From positions 496,001 to 560,000 of the forward strand of contig NZ_CANMMT010000001.1 in NCBI RefSeq assembly GCF_947499065.1: a DNA stretch of 64,000 nucleotides, in the 5' to 3' direction. The DNA comes from an uncultured Tenacibaculum sp. GTDB lineage: Bacteria; Bacteroidota; Bacteroidia; Flavobacteriales; Flavobacteriaceae. The notes beneath the pieces are model-generated. The model saw only the letters and a program-made list of their open reading frames with translations. It made no database searches and had not been told where the DNA came from. Shown here piece by piece: positions 8,377 through 17,921 of this stretch; within the stretch, counting starts at the first letter, position 1; every line of letters starts with the position of its first letter. A program made the position numbers and the translations under genes.

Positions 8377-10710
8377 ATGAGAAAATTTTTTCTTTTTCTA
8401 TTATTTTTAAGTGTAACATTTTCCTACGCTCAAAAAAAGAAAAACTACAACATTGGTATCTTATTGGATAATGCAACCACTGAGTTAGAACCTCTGCTAC
8501 AAAAATTAAAAACCCAAATTAAAACAGTAGTAGGGGAAGATGCTACAATTACATTCCCAACAAATTGCTTACTAGTTAACGATTACAATTTAGAAAAAGC
8601 TAAACAAAACTACAACACGCTACTAAACAACACTACTGATATTATTTTAGCATTTGGTGTTGTAAATAGTAAAATAATTGAAGCACAAACTGCATACAAA
8701 AAACCAACTATTTTATTTGGTGCTATTAATAAAGATTTTAATTCAATAGATGTTACAAAGGTTACTTCTGGAGTTAAGAATTTTACCTATTTAATAAACT
8801 CGCAATCCTATTTAGACGATTTAAAAAAGTTAAAACAACTTACTGATTTTAAAAAGGTAGGTATTGTTGTAGAAGCTCCTTTTGCTAATCTTCTTCCTTT
8901 AAAAGAAACTTTTGATAGAGAACTAAAAGAAGTTGGAGCTACTTACAAACTAATTCCTTTTAAAACGGTAAATGATATTACTTCTAACCTTGATGATGTA
9001 GATGCTGTATATATCGCTGGTGGATTTTTCTTAACTGAAAACGAAACAAAACAAATAGCAAATGCATTAATTGATAAAAAACTACCATCATTTACCATAA
9101 ACAGCATAAACGATGTTGAAAATGGTATTATGGCAACAAATCAATCAGAAGATAATTCTGATCAATTCTTCAGGCGTGTATCATTAACAATAGAAAGTTA
9201 TATAAATGGTACACCTTTAGCTGACATGCCTGTTTATATAGAGTTTAGTCCAAGGTTAACGATTAATTTCAATACTGTAAGTGCTATTGGTATTCCTATA
9301 AAATACAGTTTATTAAACGATACTGATTTTGTTGGAGAGTTTAACGACATTAATGCTGAAAGAAACTACAACTTACTTTCTGTAATGAAACAAGTTTTAG
9401 GTGATAACTTAACATTACAAGCAACTAAAAAGAATATTGATTTAAGCGAACAAAAAGTAAAAACCGCTAAAAGCAATTATTTACCAAATGTAACGGCTAC
9501 AGCAACTGGAACTTATATTGACCCTAAAATCGCTTCAAACGGAAACCCTGAGTTTTCAACTGGGGGAAATGTTACATTACAACAAACTATTTTTTCTCCA
9601 GCTGCTAGTGCAAACATCACTATACAAAAGAATCTTAAAAAAGCAGAAGAAGAAAATTATAATGCCGAACAGTTAAATACAATTTTCAATGCTTCGAATG
9701 CATATTTCAATGCTTTGATACTAAAAACAAATGTGCAAATTAGAATGCGTAATTTGGATTTAACAAAGAAAAACTTACAAATAGCTAAAGAAAATTTTGA
9801 GGCTGGACAATCAGATAAATCAGATGTATTACGTTTCCGTAGTGAGTTAGCACAAAACACACAAGCTATGATACAAGCTATAAATCAATTAGAGCAAGGA
9901 TTTATAGGTTTAAATCAGTTACTAAACAATCCTTTAGAAATGCGAATTGAAATAGATGACGCTGAATTAGATAAAGGATTATACAAAGATTATAAATACA
10001 CACAACTTACAGAATTGTTAGATAACTCTACAACTCGTGAACCGTTTATTTCTTTCTTAGTAGAAGAAGCTAAGAAAAATGCTCCAGAGTTAAAATCGTT
10101 AGACTATAACTTAAAAGCAACAGAACGCAACATCAAATTAAGCGGAAGTAATCGATTTTTACCAACTGTAGCTTTGCAAGGGCAATACAACCGTACATTT
10201 AACAGAAGTGGTGTTGGAAGTACACTTCCTGGTGGTGCTTCATTTATTAATGGAAATTACAATGCAGGAGTTAATTTGACCATTCCTATTTTTAATCAAA
10301 ACCAAAACAACATTAACAAACAAACAGCAATAATTCAAAAAGATCAAATAGAGGTCAATCGTCAAAACAGTGAATTAAATATTGCTGCCAATGTAAGAAA
10401 TGGAGTGTTGAATTTAGTGAATCAAATTTCGAATATTGAATTATCTAAAGTATCAGAAGAAACTGCAAAAGAGTCTTTAGAATTAATACAATCTTCATAT
10501 CAAGAAGGAGCGGTAACATTTGTACAACTAATAGATGCGCAAAACAATTATTTAAACGCACAATTAGCAAAAGCAAATGCTGTATATAATTTCTTAATTA
10601 ATGCAGTACAGTTAGAGCGTAACATTGGTTACTATTTCCTATTACACACTAAAGCCGAAAACGAAGATTTTACACAACGTTTTCAAAATTACTTATTAAA
10701 CAAACAATAA
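8377..10710 (+). CDS. Periplasmic-binding-protein/TolC fusion outer-membrane efflux protein
   Basis: Protein of 777 residues, much longer than a usual TolC-family protein (~450). A signal peptide (to about residue 19, ending in YAQ) precedes a ~300-residue module shaped like an ABC-type substrate-binding protein: YNIGILLDNATTELEP, DIILAFGVVNSK, PTILFGAI, DAVYIAGGFF. From about residue 340 a complete TolC outer-membrane efflux domain follows, with two repeats (LQATKKNIDLSEQKVKTAKSNYLP and LKSLDYNLKATERNIKLSGSNRFLP). It heads an operon with the adaptor and RND pump, so the TolC part should be the exit duct. The binding module may sense or deliver ligand; that is inference. Confidence 0.88.
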   Translation: MRKFFLFLLFLSVTFSYAQKKKNYNIGILLDNATTELEPLLQKLKTQIKTVVGEDATITFPTNCLLVNDYNLEKAKQNYNTLLNNTTDIILAFGVVNSKIIEAQTAYKKPTILFGAINKDFNSIDVTKVTSGVKNFTYLINSQSYLDDLKKLKQLTDFKKVGIVVEAPFANLLPLKETFDRELKEVGATYKLIPFKTVNDITSNLDDVDAVYIAGGFFLTENETKQIANALIDKKLPSFTINSINDVENGIMATNQSEDNSDQFFRRVSLTIESYINGTPLADMPVYIEFSPRLTINFNTVSAIGIPIKYSLLNDTDFVGEFNDINAERNYNLLSVMKQVLGDNLTLQATKKNIDLSEQKVKTAKSNYLPNVTATATGTYIDPKIASNGNPEFSTGGNVTLQQTIFSPAASANITIQKNLKKAEEENYNAEQLNTIFNASNAYFNALILKTNVQIRMRNLDLTKKNLQIAKENFEAGQSDKSDVLRFRSELAQNTQAMIQAINQLEQGFIGLNQLLNNPLEMRIEIDDAELDKGLYKDYKYTQLTELLDNSTTREPFISFLVEEAKKNAPELKSLDYNLKATERNIKLSGSNRFLPTVALQGQYNRTFNRSGVGSTLPGGASFINGNYNAGVNLTIPIFNQNQNNINKQTAIIQKDQIEVNRQNSELNIAANVRNGVLNLVNQISNIELSKVSEETAKESLELIQSSYQEGAVTFVQLIDAQNNYLNAQLAKANAVYNFLINAVQLERNIGYYFLLHTKAENEDFTQRFQNYLLNKQ

Positions 10711-10737
10711 CAACTCAACCATAAAAACATCATCAAA

Positions 10738-11826
10738 ATGAAATATAATATCAAATTTTTAACGTTCATCTTTTCAGTGGTACTGTTTATATCTTGTGGT
10801 GAAGAAAAAAAGGAAACTGTACAATTATTACGTCCAGTAAAGTATCAAACAGTTGGCTTTTTTGGTGGCGATAAAGTTCGTTCATTTAGTGGAACTTCGC
10901 GTACCGATAAAATTATAAAATTAAGTTTTAGAAGTTCTGGAATAATAACAAAGTTTAATATTAAGATAGGACAAAAAGTACGTAAAGGACAACAATTAGC
11001 TACTTTAGACAATGTACAAGCTCGTTTAAACTACCAAAGTGCTTTATCTTCATTAAACAGCTCAGAATCTGCAATGAATACTGCAAAGTTAAGTTTAGAA
11101 AGAACTCGTAAACTTTTTGAAAAAGGGTCTACTGCATTGAGTAATTATGAGTCCGCAAAAAACTCATACAACTCTGCTAAAAACTCTTATGATTCAGCAA
11201 AACAAAGTGTAGCCTTGCAGCAAGAGCAAATCCGTTTTGGGTATTTAGTTGTTCCTGAAAACGGAATTATTTCTTCAGTAGAAGCTGAAATTGATGAAAA
11301 TGTAAGCCCTGGACAAACAATTGCTACATTAAATGCTGGTACCGATATGGAAATATTTCTAGGCTTACCAGAAAGCGTTATTAATGATGTGACTCAAAAT
11401 ATGCTTGTAGATGTTACATTCTCTTCTTTACAAGGCAAAGTTTTTAAAGGAAAAGTTACAGAAATATCACCAGCTTTAGATTCTAATACCGCTACCTATC
11501 CAATCCGTGTGGCATTAATAAACCCTTCTGATGAAGTAAAAAGTGGAATGACTGCAAACGTTATTTTTCATTTTGCAAGTGCTAAAAAAACTACAGCTAA
11601 AGAATTAGTAGTTCCTGCAAATGCAGTAGGAGAAGATAGTAGTGGAAAATTTGTGTTCTTAATTACTGAGGATGGTAAAAACGCTAAAGTGAATAAACAA
11701 TTGGTTACTATAGGTGATTTAACTCCTGATGGTTTTATTATCAAATCTGGATTATCGGAAGGTCAAAAAATAGCTACTGCTGGTTTACAAACCTTACTTA
11801 ACGGACAAGAAGTAAAACTTCAATAA
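10738..11826 (+). CDS. RND efflux periplasmic adaptor lipoprotein
   Basis: Membrane-fusion protein of 362 residues. The N-terminus has a lipobox ending LFISC (Cys at about residue 20), so it is anchored in the inner membrane by lipid. It shows the split biotinyl-lipoyl motif (FNIKIGQKVRKGQQLATLDN and the later VVPENGIISSVEAEIDENVSPGQTI) around a helical hairpin rich in Ser, Asn and Ala (residues ~100-160). The beta-barrel and membrane-proximal domains follow. It lies between the TolC fusion and the RND pump with short gaps and bridges them. Confidence 0.95.
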   Translation: MKYNIKFLTFIFSVVLFISCGEEKKETVQLLRPVKYQTVGFFGGDKVRSFSGTSRTDKIIKLSFRSSGIITKFNIKIGQKVRKGQQLATLDNVQARLNYQSALSSLNSSESAMNTAKLSLERTRKLFEKGSTALSNYESAKNSYNSAKNSYDSAKQSVALQQEQIRFGYLVVPENGIISSVEAEIDENVSPGQTIATLNAGTDMEIFLGLPESVINDVTQNMLVDVTFSSLQGKVFKGKVTEISPALDSNTATYPIRVALINPSDEVKSGMTANVIFHFASAKKTTAKELVVPANAVGEDSSGKFVFLITEDGKNAKVNKQLVTIGDLTPDGFIIKSGLSEGQKIATAGLQTLLNGQEVKLQ

Positions 11827-11882
11827 GAAAATTCATATAAAATTAACCTTCCATTATAGGGAAAAGAAAAACTAATTAAACA

Positions 11883-14800
11883 ATGAATTTAGCACAATTT
11901 TCTATAGATAAAAACCGAATTACTTTTATGGTATTAGCTACCATAATTTTAATGGGATTGGTAATGTATTCTGGGTTATCACGAGATAGTATGCCTCCAT
12001 ATACTGTAAGAGTAGCTACTGTGGTATCTACTTTTCCAGGAGCAAGTCCAGAACGTGTTGAGCAATTGGTAAGTGATAAAATTGAAAAAATCGCTCAAGA
12101 ATTACCAGAACTTAAAGAGGTTACCAGTACTTCTAGAACAGGATTATCAGTAGTTTCTGTAACCTTAAAAGATGAAGTTAGTAAAACAAAAATGCAAGCA
12201 GTTTGGGATCGTTTACGAAGAAAACTAACAGCTATGCAAGGACTTCCTCAAGGAGTAACTCCAAATTTAAACGACGATGGTATTGGTGATGTATATGGTA
12301 TTGTTGTTGGTTTAACTTCAGACGGATATAGTTATGCTGAAATGAAAGACTATGCTGATGATATTAAAGATGATTTAATAAAATTACCAGATGCAGCGAA
12401 AGTAACTTTAGGAGGTATACAAGAAGAACGTGTTTTTATCGAGTTTGATAATGCTCGATTAAAAAGCTACGGCTTATCATCATCAAAATTACAGCAGATA
12501 ATTTCTACAACAAATATCTTAAGCTCTGGTGGACAAATAAATGTGGGAGATGAACGTATCATTTTAGAGCCTACAGGAAACTTTAACTCTGTTGAAGACA
12601 TCAGAGAAATGTTAATTCCTGTTGGAACTAGCGGATCACAGTTAGTAAAATTAGGTGATATCACTACCATAAAGAAAGATTACATTGACCCACCAACACA
12701 AATTGTAAAAGTAGACGGGAAAAGTGCCGTTTCTCTTCACGTAAACCTCAAAAAAGGAGCGAATGTTATAAAATTAGGTAATGCCGTAAATACTATTGTA
12801 GCACAATGGAAGGCTAAACTACCTGTTGGATTAGAATTAACTCGAGTATCATCTTTGGACAATTATATTGATGATAAAATCAACAATTTTATCTCAAACT
12901 TATTACAATCAATAGGAATTGTATTAGTTGTAATGCTTGTCTTTCTTGGAATAAGAACAGGATTTGTAATTGCAAGTTTAATTCCTATAGTAACCATAAT
13001 GACACTTATGATAATGGGAGTTATGGGAATGGGGCTTAATCAGGTTACATTAGCCGCATTAATTATGGCATTAGGAATGCTAGTAGATAATGCCATCGTG
13101 GTTGCCGAAACCATTATGGTAAAAATGGAACAAGGAGTTGATAAAAAGAAAGCTGCCGTAGATGCCTTTTCTGAACTATGGATGCCTTTATTAATTTCAA
13201 CATTAACAACTTCAGCAGCCTTTTTAGCCTTCTATATGTCTCCAACAACCATGGGAGATATCGTAGGACCAATATTTGTGGTAATTACTATAGCCTTAAT
13301 GTCATCATGGATTATTGCTTTAACCGTTATAACTATGTTTTGTTTCCTTTTCTTAAAGGTTGAACCAAAAGGAGAGAAAAAACCTAGTTTTATAGATCGA
13401 ATTATAAACAAACTAAAATTCTATTATAAAGATTTAATTTTAATCGCTTTAAGTAACAAATGGAAAGTAATTATTGGAATATTTGTTGCCTTTTTTATCT
13501 CTCTTTATGGTTTTACTAAAGTAGATTTTGTTTTCTTCCCAGATAGTGATCGTAATATGATTACTGTCGATGTAAATCTGCCATTAGGAACTAAAATAGA
13601 GCGCACAAAAGAAGTAGTAGAGAAAATTGAACAATATATGCTCGATTCTTTAAAAACTTCAAAAGATAGAACTTTAGGAATTACTGATTGGTCGTCATAT
13701 ATTGGACAAGGGCCAGAATCGTATGATTTAGGATATTCACAAGACGAAGCAAATTCAAGTTATGCTCATATCTTAGTAAACACAAGTTCTTTCAACGAAA
13801 ACAAATTAATGATTAAAAAATTAGATCGTTATACGTTTGAAAACTTCCCAAATGCTGATATCAAAGTAGGTGCTTTAGGTGCTGGTGGAGGAGGAACTCC
13901 GATTGAAATTAAAGTATCGGGACCTAATCCTGATGAGCTAGCTAAAATTTCAGAAACTATTAAAACAAAATTATCTAATACATCAGGAACAAAAAATGTA
14001 AAAGATGATTGGGGTCCAAAAAGTAAAAAGTTCTTAATAAAAATAGATCAAAATAGAGCGCAAACAGCTGGAGTTTCAAGTCAGGATATTGCTACTTCTT
14101 TACAAACAGTTTTAGACGGATTTAATACTGGTGAATATAGAGAAGATAATAAGTCAATTCCTATTTTAATGCGAAGTGGAGATAGCCAACAACAAACATT
14201 AGCTTCTTTAGAAACTTTAAATATTTTTGCTCAAAATTCTGGTAAAACTGTACCATTATTACAAGTAGCTAACATTATTCCACAATGGCAATATTCAAAA
14301 GTAAAACGTTTAGATTTAAGAAAAACTATTAATATTTCTTCTAAACTTAGAGCAGATGGTAACGCTACTACTGTAATGGCAGAAGTAACACCATGGTTAG
14401 ATGAACAAGTTAAAAATTGGCCTCAAGGATATACTTACGAATTAGGTGGAGATGCAAAACAATCTGCAGAAAGTATGGGTTCAGTTATTTCTTACTTACC
14501 TCTTTCAGGGTTTATCATTGTTCTTTTATTAATTATTCAGTTCAATTCTTTTAGAAAAATGACAATGGTTGTTTTAACCATTCCTTTAGGGGTAATTGGA
14601 GTTGTTGTTGGATTATTAACTTTCCAAGAACCATTTGGTTTTATGCCTTTCTTAGGGGTAATATCTTTAGCGGGAATAGTAATTAATAATGCTATTGTAC
14701 TTATAGACAGAATGGAAGTAGAGCAAGGCTTGGGTAAAAACGATCAAGATGCTGTTATTGCAGCTTGTTTACAACGATTTAGACCAATTTTATTAGCTAC

Positions 14801-14996
14801 ATTTACCACTGTACTAGGTTTAATACCATTATACCTTTCAGGAGGAGAAATGTGGGAAGGTATGGCTGTAAGTATTATGATTGGATTATTATTCGGAACC
14901 GTTATTACCTTATTATTTATTCCATCGTTATATAGTGCTTTATTCAAAGTAAATTACAAAAACTACGAGTTTAACGAAGCTTTATTAGAAGATTAA
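11883..14996 (+). CDS. RND multidrug efflux permease (AcrB family)
   Basis: Proton-driven inner-membrane pump of 1037 residues with the typical order: TM1, large periplasmic loop, TM2-6, cytoplasmic link, TM7, second periplasmic loop, TM8-12. The proton-relay region in TM4 reads GMLVDNAIVVAETI, so the first Asp is kept and Asn replaces the second Asp found in AcrB. The porter regions include FPGASPERVEQLVSDKIE. Substrate cannot be told from sequence. It is third in the efflux operon; only 7 bp separate its stop from the channel-like gene. Confidence 0.96.
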   Translation: MNLAQFSIDKNRITFMVLATIILMGLVMYSGLSRDSMPPYTVRVATVVSTFPGASPERVEQLVSDKIEKIAQELPELKEVTSTSRTGLSVVSVTLKDEVSKTKMQAVWDRLRRKLTAMQGLPQGVTPNLNDDGIGDVYGIVVGLTSDGYSYAEMKDYADDIKDDLIKLPDAAKVTLGGIQEERVFIEFDNARLKSYGLSSSKLQQIISTTNILSSGGQINVGDERIILEPTGNFNSVEDIREMLIPVGTSGSQLVKLGDITTIKKDYIDPPTQIVKVDGKSAVSLHVNLKKGANVIKLGNAVNTIVAQWKAKLPVGLELTRVSSLDNYIDDKINNFISNLLQSIGIVLVVMLVFLGIRTGFVIASLIPIVTIMTLMIMGVMGMGLNQVTLAALIMALGMLVDNAIVVAETIMVKMEQGVDKKKAAVDAFSELWMPLLISTLTTSAAFLAFYMSPTTMGDIVGPIFVVITIALMSSWIIALTVITMFCFLFLKVEPKGEKKPSFIDRIINKLKFYYKDLILIALSNKWKVIIGIFVAFFISLYGFTKVDFVFFPDSDRNMITVDVNLPLGTKIERTKEVVEKIEQYMLDSLKTSKDRTLGITDWSSYIGQGPESYDLGYSQDEANSSYAHILVNTSSFNENKLMIKKLDRYTFENFPNADIKVGALGAGGGGTPIEIKVSGPNPDELAKISETIKTKLSNTSGTKNVKDDWGPKSKKFLIKIDQNRAQTAGVSSQDIATSLQTVLDGFNTGEYREDNKSIPILMRSGDSQQQTLASLETLNIFAQNSGKTVPLLQVANIIPQWQYSKVKRLDLRKTINISSKLRADGNATTVMAEVTPWLDEQVKNWPQGYTYELGGDAKQSAESMGSVISYLPLSGFIIVLLLIIQFNSFRKMTMVVLTIPLGVIGVVVGLLTFQEPFGFMPFLGVISLAGIVINNAIVLIDRMEVEQGLGKNDQDAVIAACLQRFRPILLATFTTVLGLIPLYLSGGEMWEGMAVSIMIGLLFGTVITLLFIPSLYSALFKVNYKNYEFNEALLED

Positions 14997-15003
14997 GAAT
15001 AAC

Positions 15004-15681
15004 ATGAAAGATTTATATAAAACATTATACGAACATCGCTTTGAGACTTTCTTTTTTAGTCTGCTAGCTATTTTATTTGGTTCATTATTGTTTCCTGTTC
15101 AATTTTTTCAAGAAAAACTAATGCCTATTCTTTTTCTTATAAATATTGCAGCTGGTATTATATTAATCTCTAAAAAGAAAAAGCTTTTTTGGTTTTTTAT
15201 TTCCCTTTTTACTCTGCTTCTTTTCGTTTTAGGATTAAGTATGATTCAGAATACAACAACAGATTCTTACATGTATGTTCGTTTAGGTTTCTACTTTTTG
15301 TTTTATACAACAGTAACCATAGCGATTATAAAACAGGTTTGGAATGCGAAAAAAGTAAACAAAAACGTAATTATAGGATTAATGAGCGGCTATATTTCCT
15401 TAGGATTAATAGCTTTTCTTATGTTTCTTACAGTAGAAATTAGCAATCCAGGATCGTTTGGAGGAATTTTGTTAGATGTAGTTTCTATAGATCAAAAAAT
15501 AGATTCACTGTTATACTACGCATATATAACCCTCTTAACAATAGGATATGGAGAAATTATTCCATTAACACCTATTGCTCAAAAAGCATCAATATTAACA
15601 GGCTTAATGGGTCAATTCTATATAGTGATCATTACTGCTGTCGTAGTTGAAAAATACATTAGACATTCAGTAAAAAATTAA
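15004..15681 (+). CDS. Potassium-channel-like membrane protein
   Basis: Protein of 225 residues with about six hydrophobic spans and, before the last one, a pore loop ending in TIGYGE, the potassium selectivity-filter signature (TVGYGD in typical channels). No cytoplasmic RCK/TrkA domain follows. It lies 7 bp after the RND pump and ahead of a terminator, so it is co-transcribed with drug efflux. A role in balancing charge or membrane potential during pumping is speculation. Confidence 0.82.
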   Translation: MKDLYKTLYEHRFETFFFSLLAILFGSLLFPVQFFQEKLMPILFLINIAAGIILISKKKKLFWFFISLFTLLLFVLGLSMIQNTTTDSYMYVRLGFYFLFYTTVTIAIIKQVWNAKKVNKNVIIGLMSGYISLGLIAFLMFLTVEISNPGSFGGILLDVVSIDQKIDSLLYYAYITLLTIGYGEIIPLTPIAQKASILTGLMGQFYIVIITAVVVEKYIRHSVKN

Positions 15682-15710
15682 GTCTCCCCTTGTGCATATT
15701 TATGCAATTT

Positions 15711-15745
15711 AAAAAAGCCTCAACATAATACGTTGAGGCTTTTGT
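15711..15745 (+). terminator. Intrinsic terminator of efflux operon
   Basis: GCCTCAAC (15717-15724) pairs with GTTGAGGC (15732-15739) over a 7-nt loop. The stem is flanked by A-run and T-run, so it can work in both directions. Confidence 0.85.
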
Positions 15746-15876
15746 ATTCTAGGTTGAGAAGTAAGTTAAAAAACCTAATTCTAAAATCTTTAAATTAATT
15801 AGTAAAAATGGTGCTAAAACTAGTATTAATAATAGCGATTACTTATTTAAAAATTAAGGATAATTTATAAACTTAT

Positions 15877-15916
15877 AATGATGACTTATCTTATTAATAA
15901 AAGGCAAGTCATCATT
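15877..15916 (-). terminator. Hairpin downstream of the subtilase gene
   Basis: AATGATGACTT (15877-15887) is the perfect complement of AAGTCATCATT (15906-15916), with an 18-nt loop, 24 bp past the stop of the minus-strand subtilase. The T-run is weak. The rest of 15746-15940 shows no gene. Confidence 0.55.
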
Positions 15917-15940
15917 ATTTATATCTTCAAAAATAAAAAT

Positions 15941-17593
15941 CTAATTTCTAGATATACTATCTGCCATAATTAAAGCATTATATGCATTTAATACTTTACC
16001 TGATTTAGATAACTTGCTAAAAATTGTAGTCTTGTTTTTATCTTTTTTTATCGGTGTAGAAACTTCAAAAGTATATTTTAAGCCTGAATCCATTAAAATA
16101 TCTTTTACTTGACCAACAGATAAATTTGGATAATATGAATAAATTAGTGCTGCAACTTTACTGGTAATTGCTGAAGCTAAAGATGTTCCACTATCAAATT
16201 TATATTTGTTTTTTGGTAAAGTTGTATATATATATTCACCAGGGGCAAAAATATCCACATCTTCATTACTATAATTTGAGAAATATGATTTAAATGATTT
16301 ATCTAATTTACTTGAAATAGAACCAACCAATAAAAAATTATTAACTATTTCTTTTCCATTATTAAGGTTATCATTAGGATAATAATTATTACTTATAGTT
16401 AAATCCACATTAGAGTTTCCAGCAGAAGAAACAATTAAAACATTATTCTCTTCAGCGTACTTAAAAGCATCAAAAACCCATTCTTTATGCAAAGAAAACA
16501 TTTTCCCAAAGCTCATATTAATTACTTTCGCTCCATTATCAACGGCATATCTAATAGCCAAAGCAATATCTTTATCATGTTCTTCTCCATTAGAAGAAAT
16601 CGCTAAAGGCATAATTTCAATATTATTATAAGTTTCATTATTTAACTTTGATGAAACTAGACCAGCAATTAAAGTACCATGATAAAATTCTGAAATATTT
16701 TTATTTACATAAGGATTTCCATACTTAATGAACCCTAAATTATCTGGTTGTTTATCGATATTTTCTTTATCAAAGAAGTTTAAATTAAGTGTCTTAGTTA
16801 ATTTATTATCTATGTTTTTTTTATAATTATCAATCCATTCTTTAGATATATCATATTTTATACAATCAGATAAAAAATACGCATTTTTTGCTAGTTCTTT
16901 ATTCTTTTTTTTGTTGCTACTATATATACTATCTAATTCTTTTTTTGTGTAATTTTCTTTAGGGAATAATTTCTTTAATGCTTTTTTAGCTTTTGGATAA
17001 CCTTCATATAAAAACATAGCATATTCTTGATCATCTTTTGCTGCTTTTAAACTCTTTTTATAATATTCTTTTGCCTTTTGATATGTCTCAAACTCGTTCG
17101 TTTTTTTTAATAAAATTGAATCACTAAATTTTATTTTATTTTCATATTCTTGAATAACTCTTACACATTCTAAATTAGAATATAGAATATTTTCATTCTT
17201 TAAATTACCAATAAAATTCCACCCATTAACATCATCAATATACCCATTTCCATCGTCATCAATATTATTGTTGGGTACCTCATTATTATTAATCCAAATA
17301 TTTTTTTCTAAATCATTATGCTTTATATCTATTTCAGTATCAATTATTGCTACTAATACCTTTTTTCCATTTTGATTTTGTAATAAATCATTATAAGCTC
17401 TTTCAAGACTAATACCTGGTATTGTGTCTAGATTAAGGTCTTTAACATACCAGTTTTCTAATTCTTCATTATTTAAAGGTATGTGTTTTTGAAGTAATTT
17501 TTTAGCAGTAACTGTAATTGGTTTAAACTTTTGTTTCGAACAATTAAAGAACAGAAACAAAATAGAAACTAATAGAATATTTATTTTTTTCAT
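15941..17593 (-). CDS. Subtilisin-family (S8) serine protease, lipoprotein
   Basis: Protein of 550 residues with a lipobox (LFLFFNC, Cys18), so it is probably outside the cytoplasm. The S8 triad is visible: Asp in VAIIDTEID (about D85), His in FYHGTLIAGLVSS, Ser in SGTSLASAITS; SSAGNSN supplies the oxyanion Asn. A Lys-rich insertion of about 170 residues separates the Asp and His motifs, far longer than in common subtilases. The ATG at 17593 is preferred over an in-frame TTG three codons earlier because it puts the lipobox at normal distance. Next to the lanthipeptide-like precursor it is the natural candidate leader protease (LanP-like). Confidence 0.9.
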   Translation of the reverse strand: MKKINILLVSILFLFFNCSKQKFKPITVTAKKLLQKHIPLNNEELENWYVKDLNLDTIPGISLERAYNDLLQNQNGKKVLVAIIDTEIDIKHNDLEKNIWINNNEVPNNNIDDDGNGYIDDVNGWNFIGNLKNENILYSNLECVRVIQEYENKIKFSDSILLKKTNEFETYQKAKEYYKKSLKAAKDDQEYAMFLYEGYPKAKKALKKLFPKENYTKKELDSIYSSNKKKNKELAKNAYFLSDCIKYDISKEWIDNYKKNIDNKLTKTLNLNFFDKENIDKQPDNLGFIKYGNPYVNKNISEFYHGTLIAGLVSSKLNNETYNNIEIMPLAISSNGEEHDKDIALAIRYAVDNGAKVINMSFGKMFSLHKEWVFDAFKYAEENNVLIVSSAGNSNVDLTISNNYYPNDNLNNGKEIVNNFLLVGSISSKLDKSFKSYFSNYSNEDVDIFAPGEYIYTTLPKNKYKFDSGTSLASAITSKVAALIYSYYPNLSVGQVKDILMDSGLKYTFEVSTPIKKDKNKTTIFSKLSKSGKVLNAYNALIMADSISRN

Positions 17594-17604
17594 AATAATC
17601 AAAA

Positions 17605-17635
17605 ATAAAAAGACAATTTAAATAAATTGCCTTTT
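17605..17635 (-). terminator. Partial terminator/attenuator between precursor and protease
   Basis: Read on the minus strand, GGCAATTT pairs with AAATTGTC (one G-U) and is followed by a T-rich run, lying at the stop of the precursor gene. It could hold protease expression below precursor expression. Confidence 0.5.
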
Positions 17636-17825
17636 ATCTTGTTTTATAATTAAAATCTAGTTCAGTTGGTCTTGTTGGCGAATCTCCTCCAATAGTTTTT
17701 ATAATGGTTTCACCTTGTCCTCCTCCATCTGTTCCTTTATTAAACCCTCCATTAATAGAAGAAAGGCTTTTTTTGTTTAATTTAGTAATCGTAAATTTTT
17801 CAAGTTTTAATTTTTTGCTTTTCAT
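17634..17825 (-). CDS. Lanthipeptide-like precursor peptide without cysteine
   Basis: Peptide of 63 residues. The leader (1-27) has the Bacteroidota natural-product pattern KLKLEKFTITKLNKKSLSSI ending in NGG, as in class I lanthipeptide and GG-Bacteroidales-type precursors. The putative core (28-63) is Gly-rich with six Thr (32, 40, 44, 51, 54, 62), one Ser (49) and no Cys. The neighbouring split LanB could dehydrate Ser/Thr, but no thioether ring can form without Cys. Its own promoter box is at 17859-17866. Function as signal, toxin or other is unknown. Confidence 0.85.
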   Translation of the reverse strand: MKSKKLKLEKFTITKLNKKSLSSINGGFNKGTDGGGQGETIIKTIGGDSPTRPTELDFNYKTR

Positions 17826-17858
17826 TATACTTTACTTTTTTGAATTTAAAATGAGTAG

Positions 17859-17866
17859 CAAACTTA
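17859..17866 (-). promoter_or_regulatory. -7 promoter element of the precursor gene
   Basis: Minus-strand TAAGTTTG fits TAnnTTTG. A TTG-containing -33 candidate lies ~24 bp upstream. Transcription would start near 17852, giving a leader of about 27 nt. Confidence 0.55.
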
Positions 17867-17899
17867 CTTCTTTTAGATATGTATAAACAACCTTTATAA

Positions 17900-17921
17900 G
17901 TCTGTATTTATAAATATAGAC
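17900..17921. promoter_or_regulatory. Near-palindrome upstream of precursor (candidate operator)
   Basis: A 22-bp near-palindrome GTCT-n-TATTTATAAATA-n-AGAC lies 36 bp upstream of the precursor -7 box. Related sequences occur at 22713-22728 and 22795-22810 in the lanB/hlyD intergenic region, so a shared regulator is plausible. Confidence 0.4.

Noticed and set aside
13178..13363. 61-residue frame inside the RND pump gene
   Set aside because: Lies wholly in another frame of a strongly supported gene; same reason for other overlapping frames in moaA, mutS, lactamase fusion and exporter genes.
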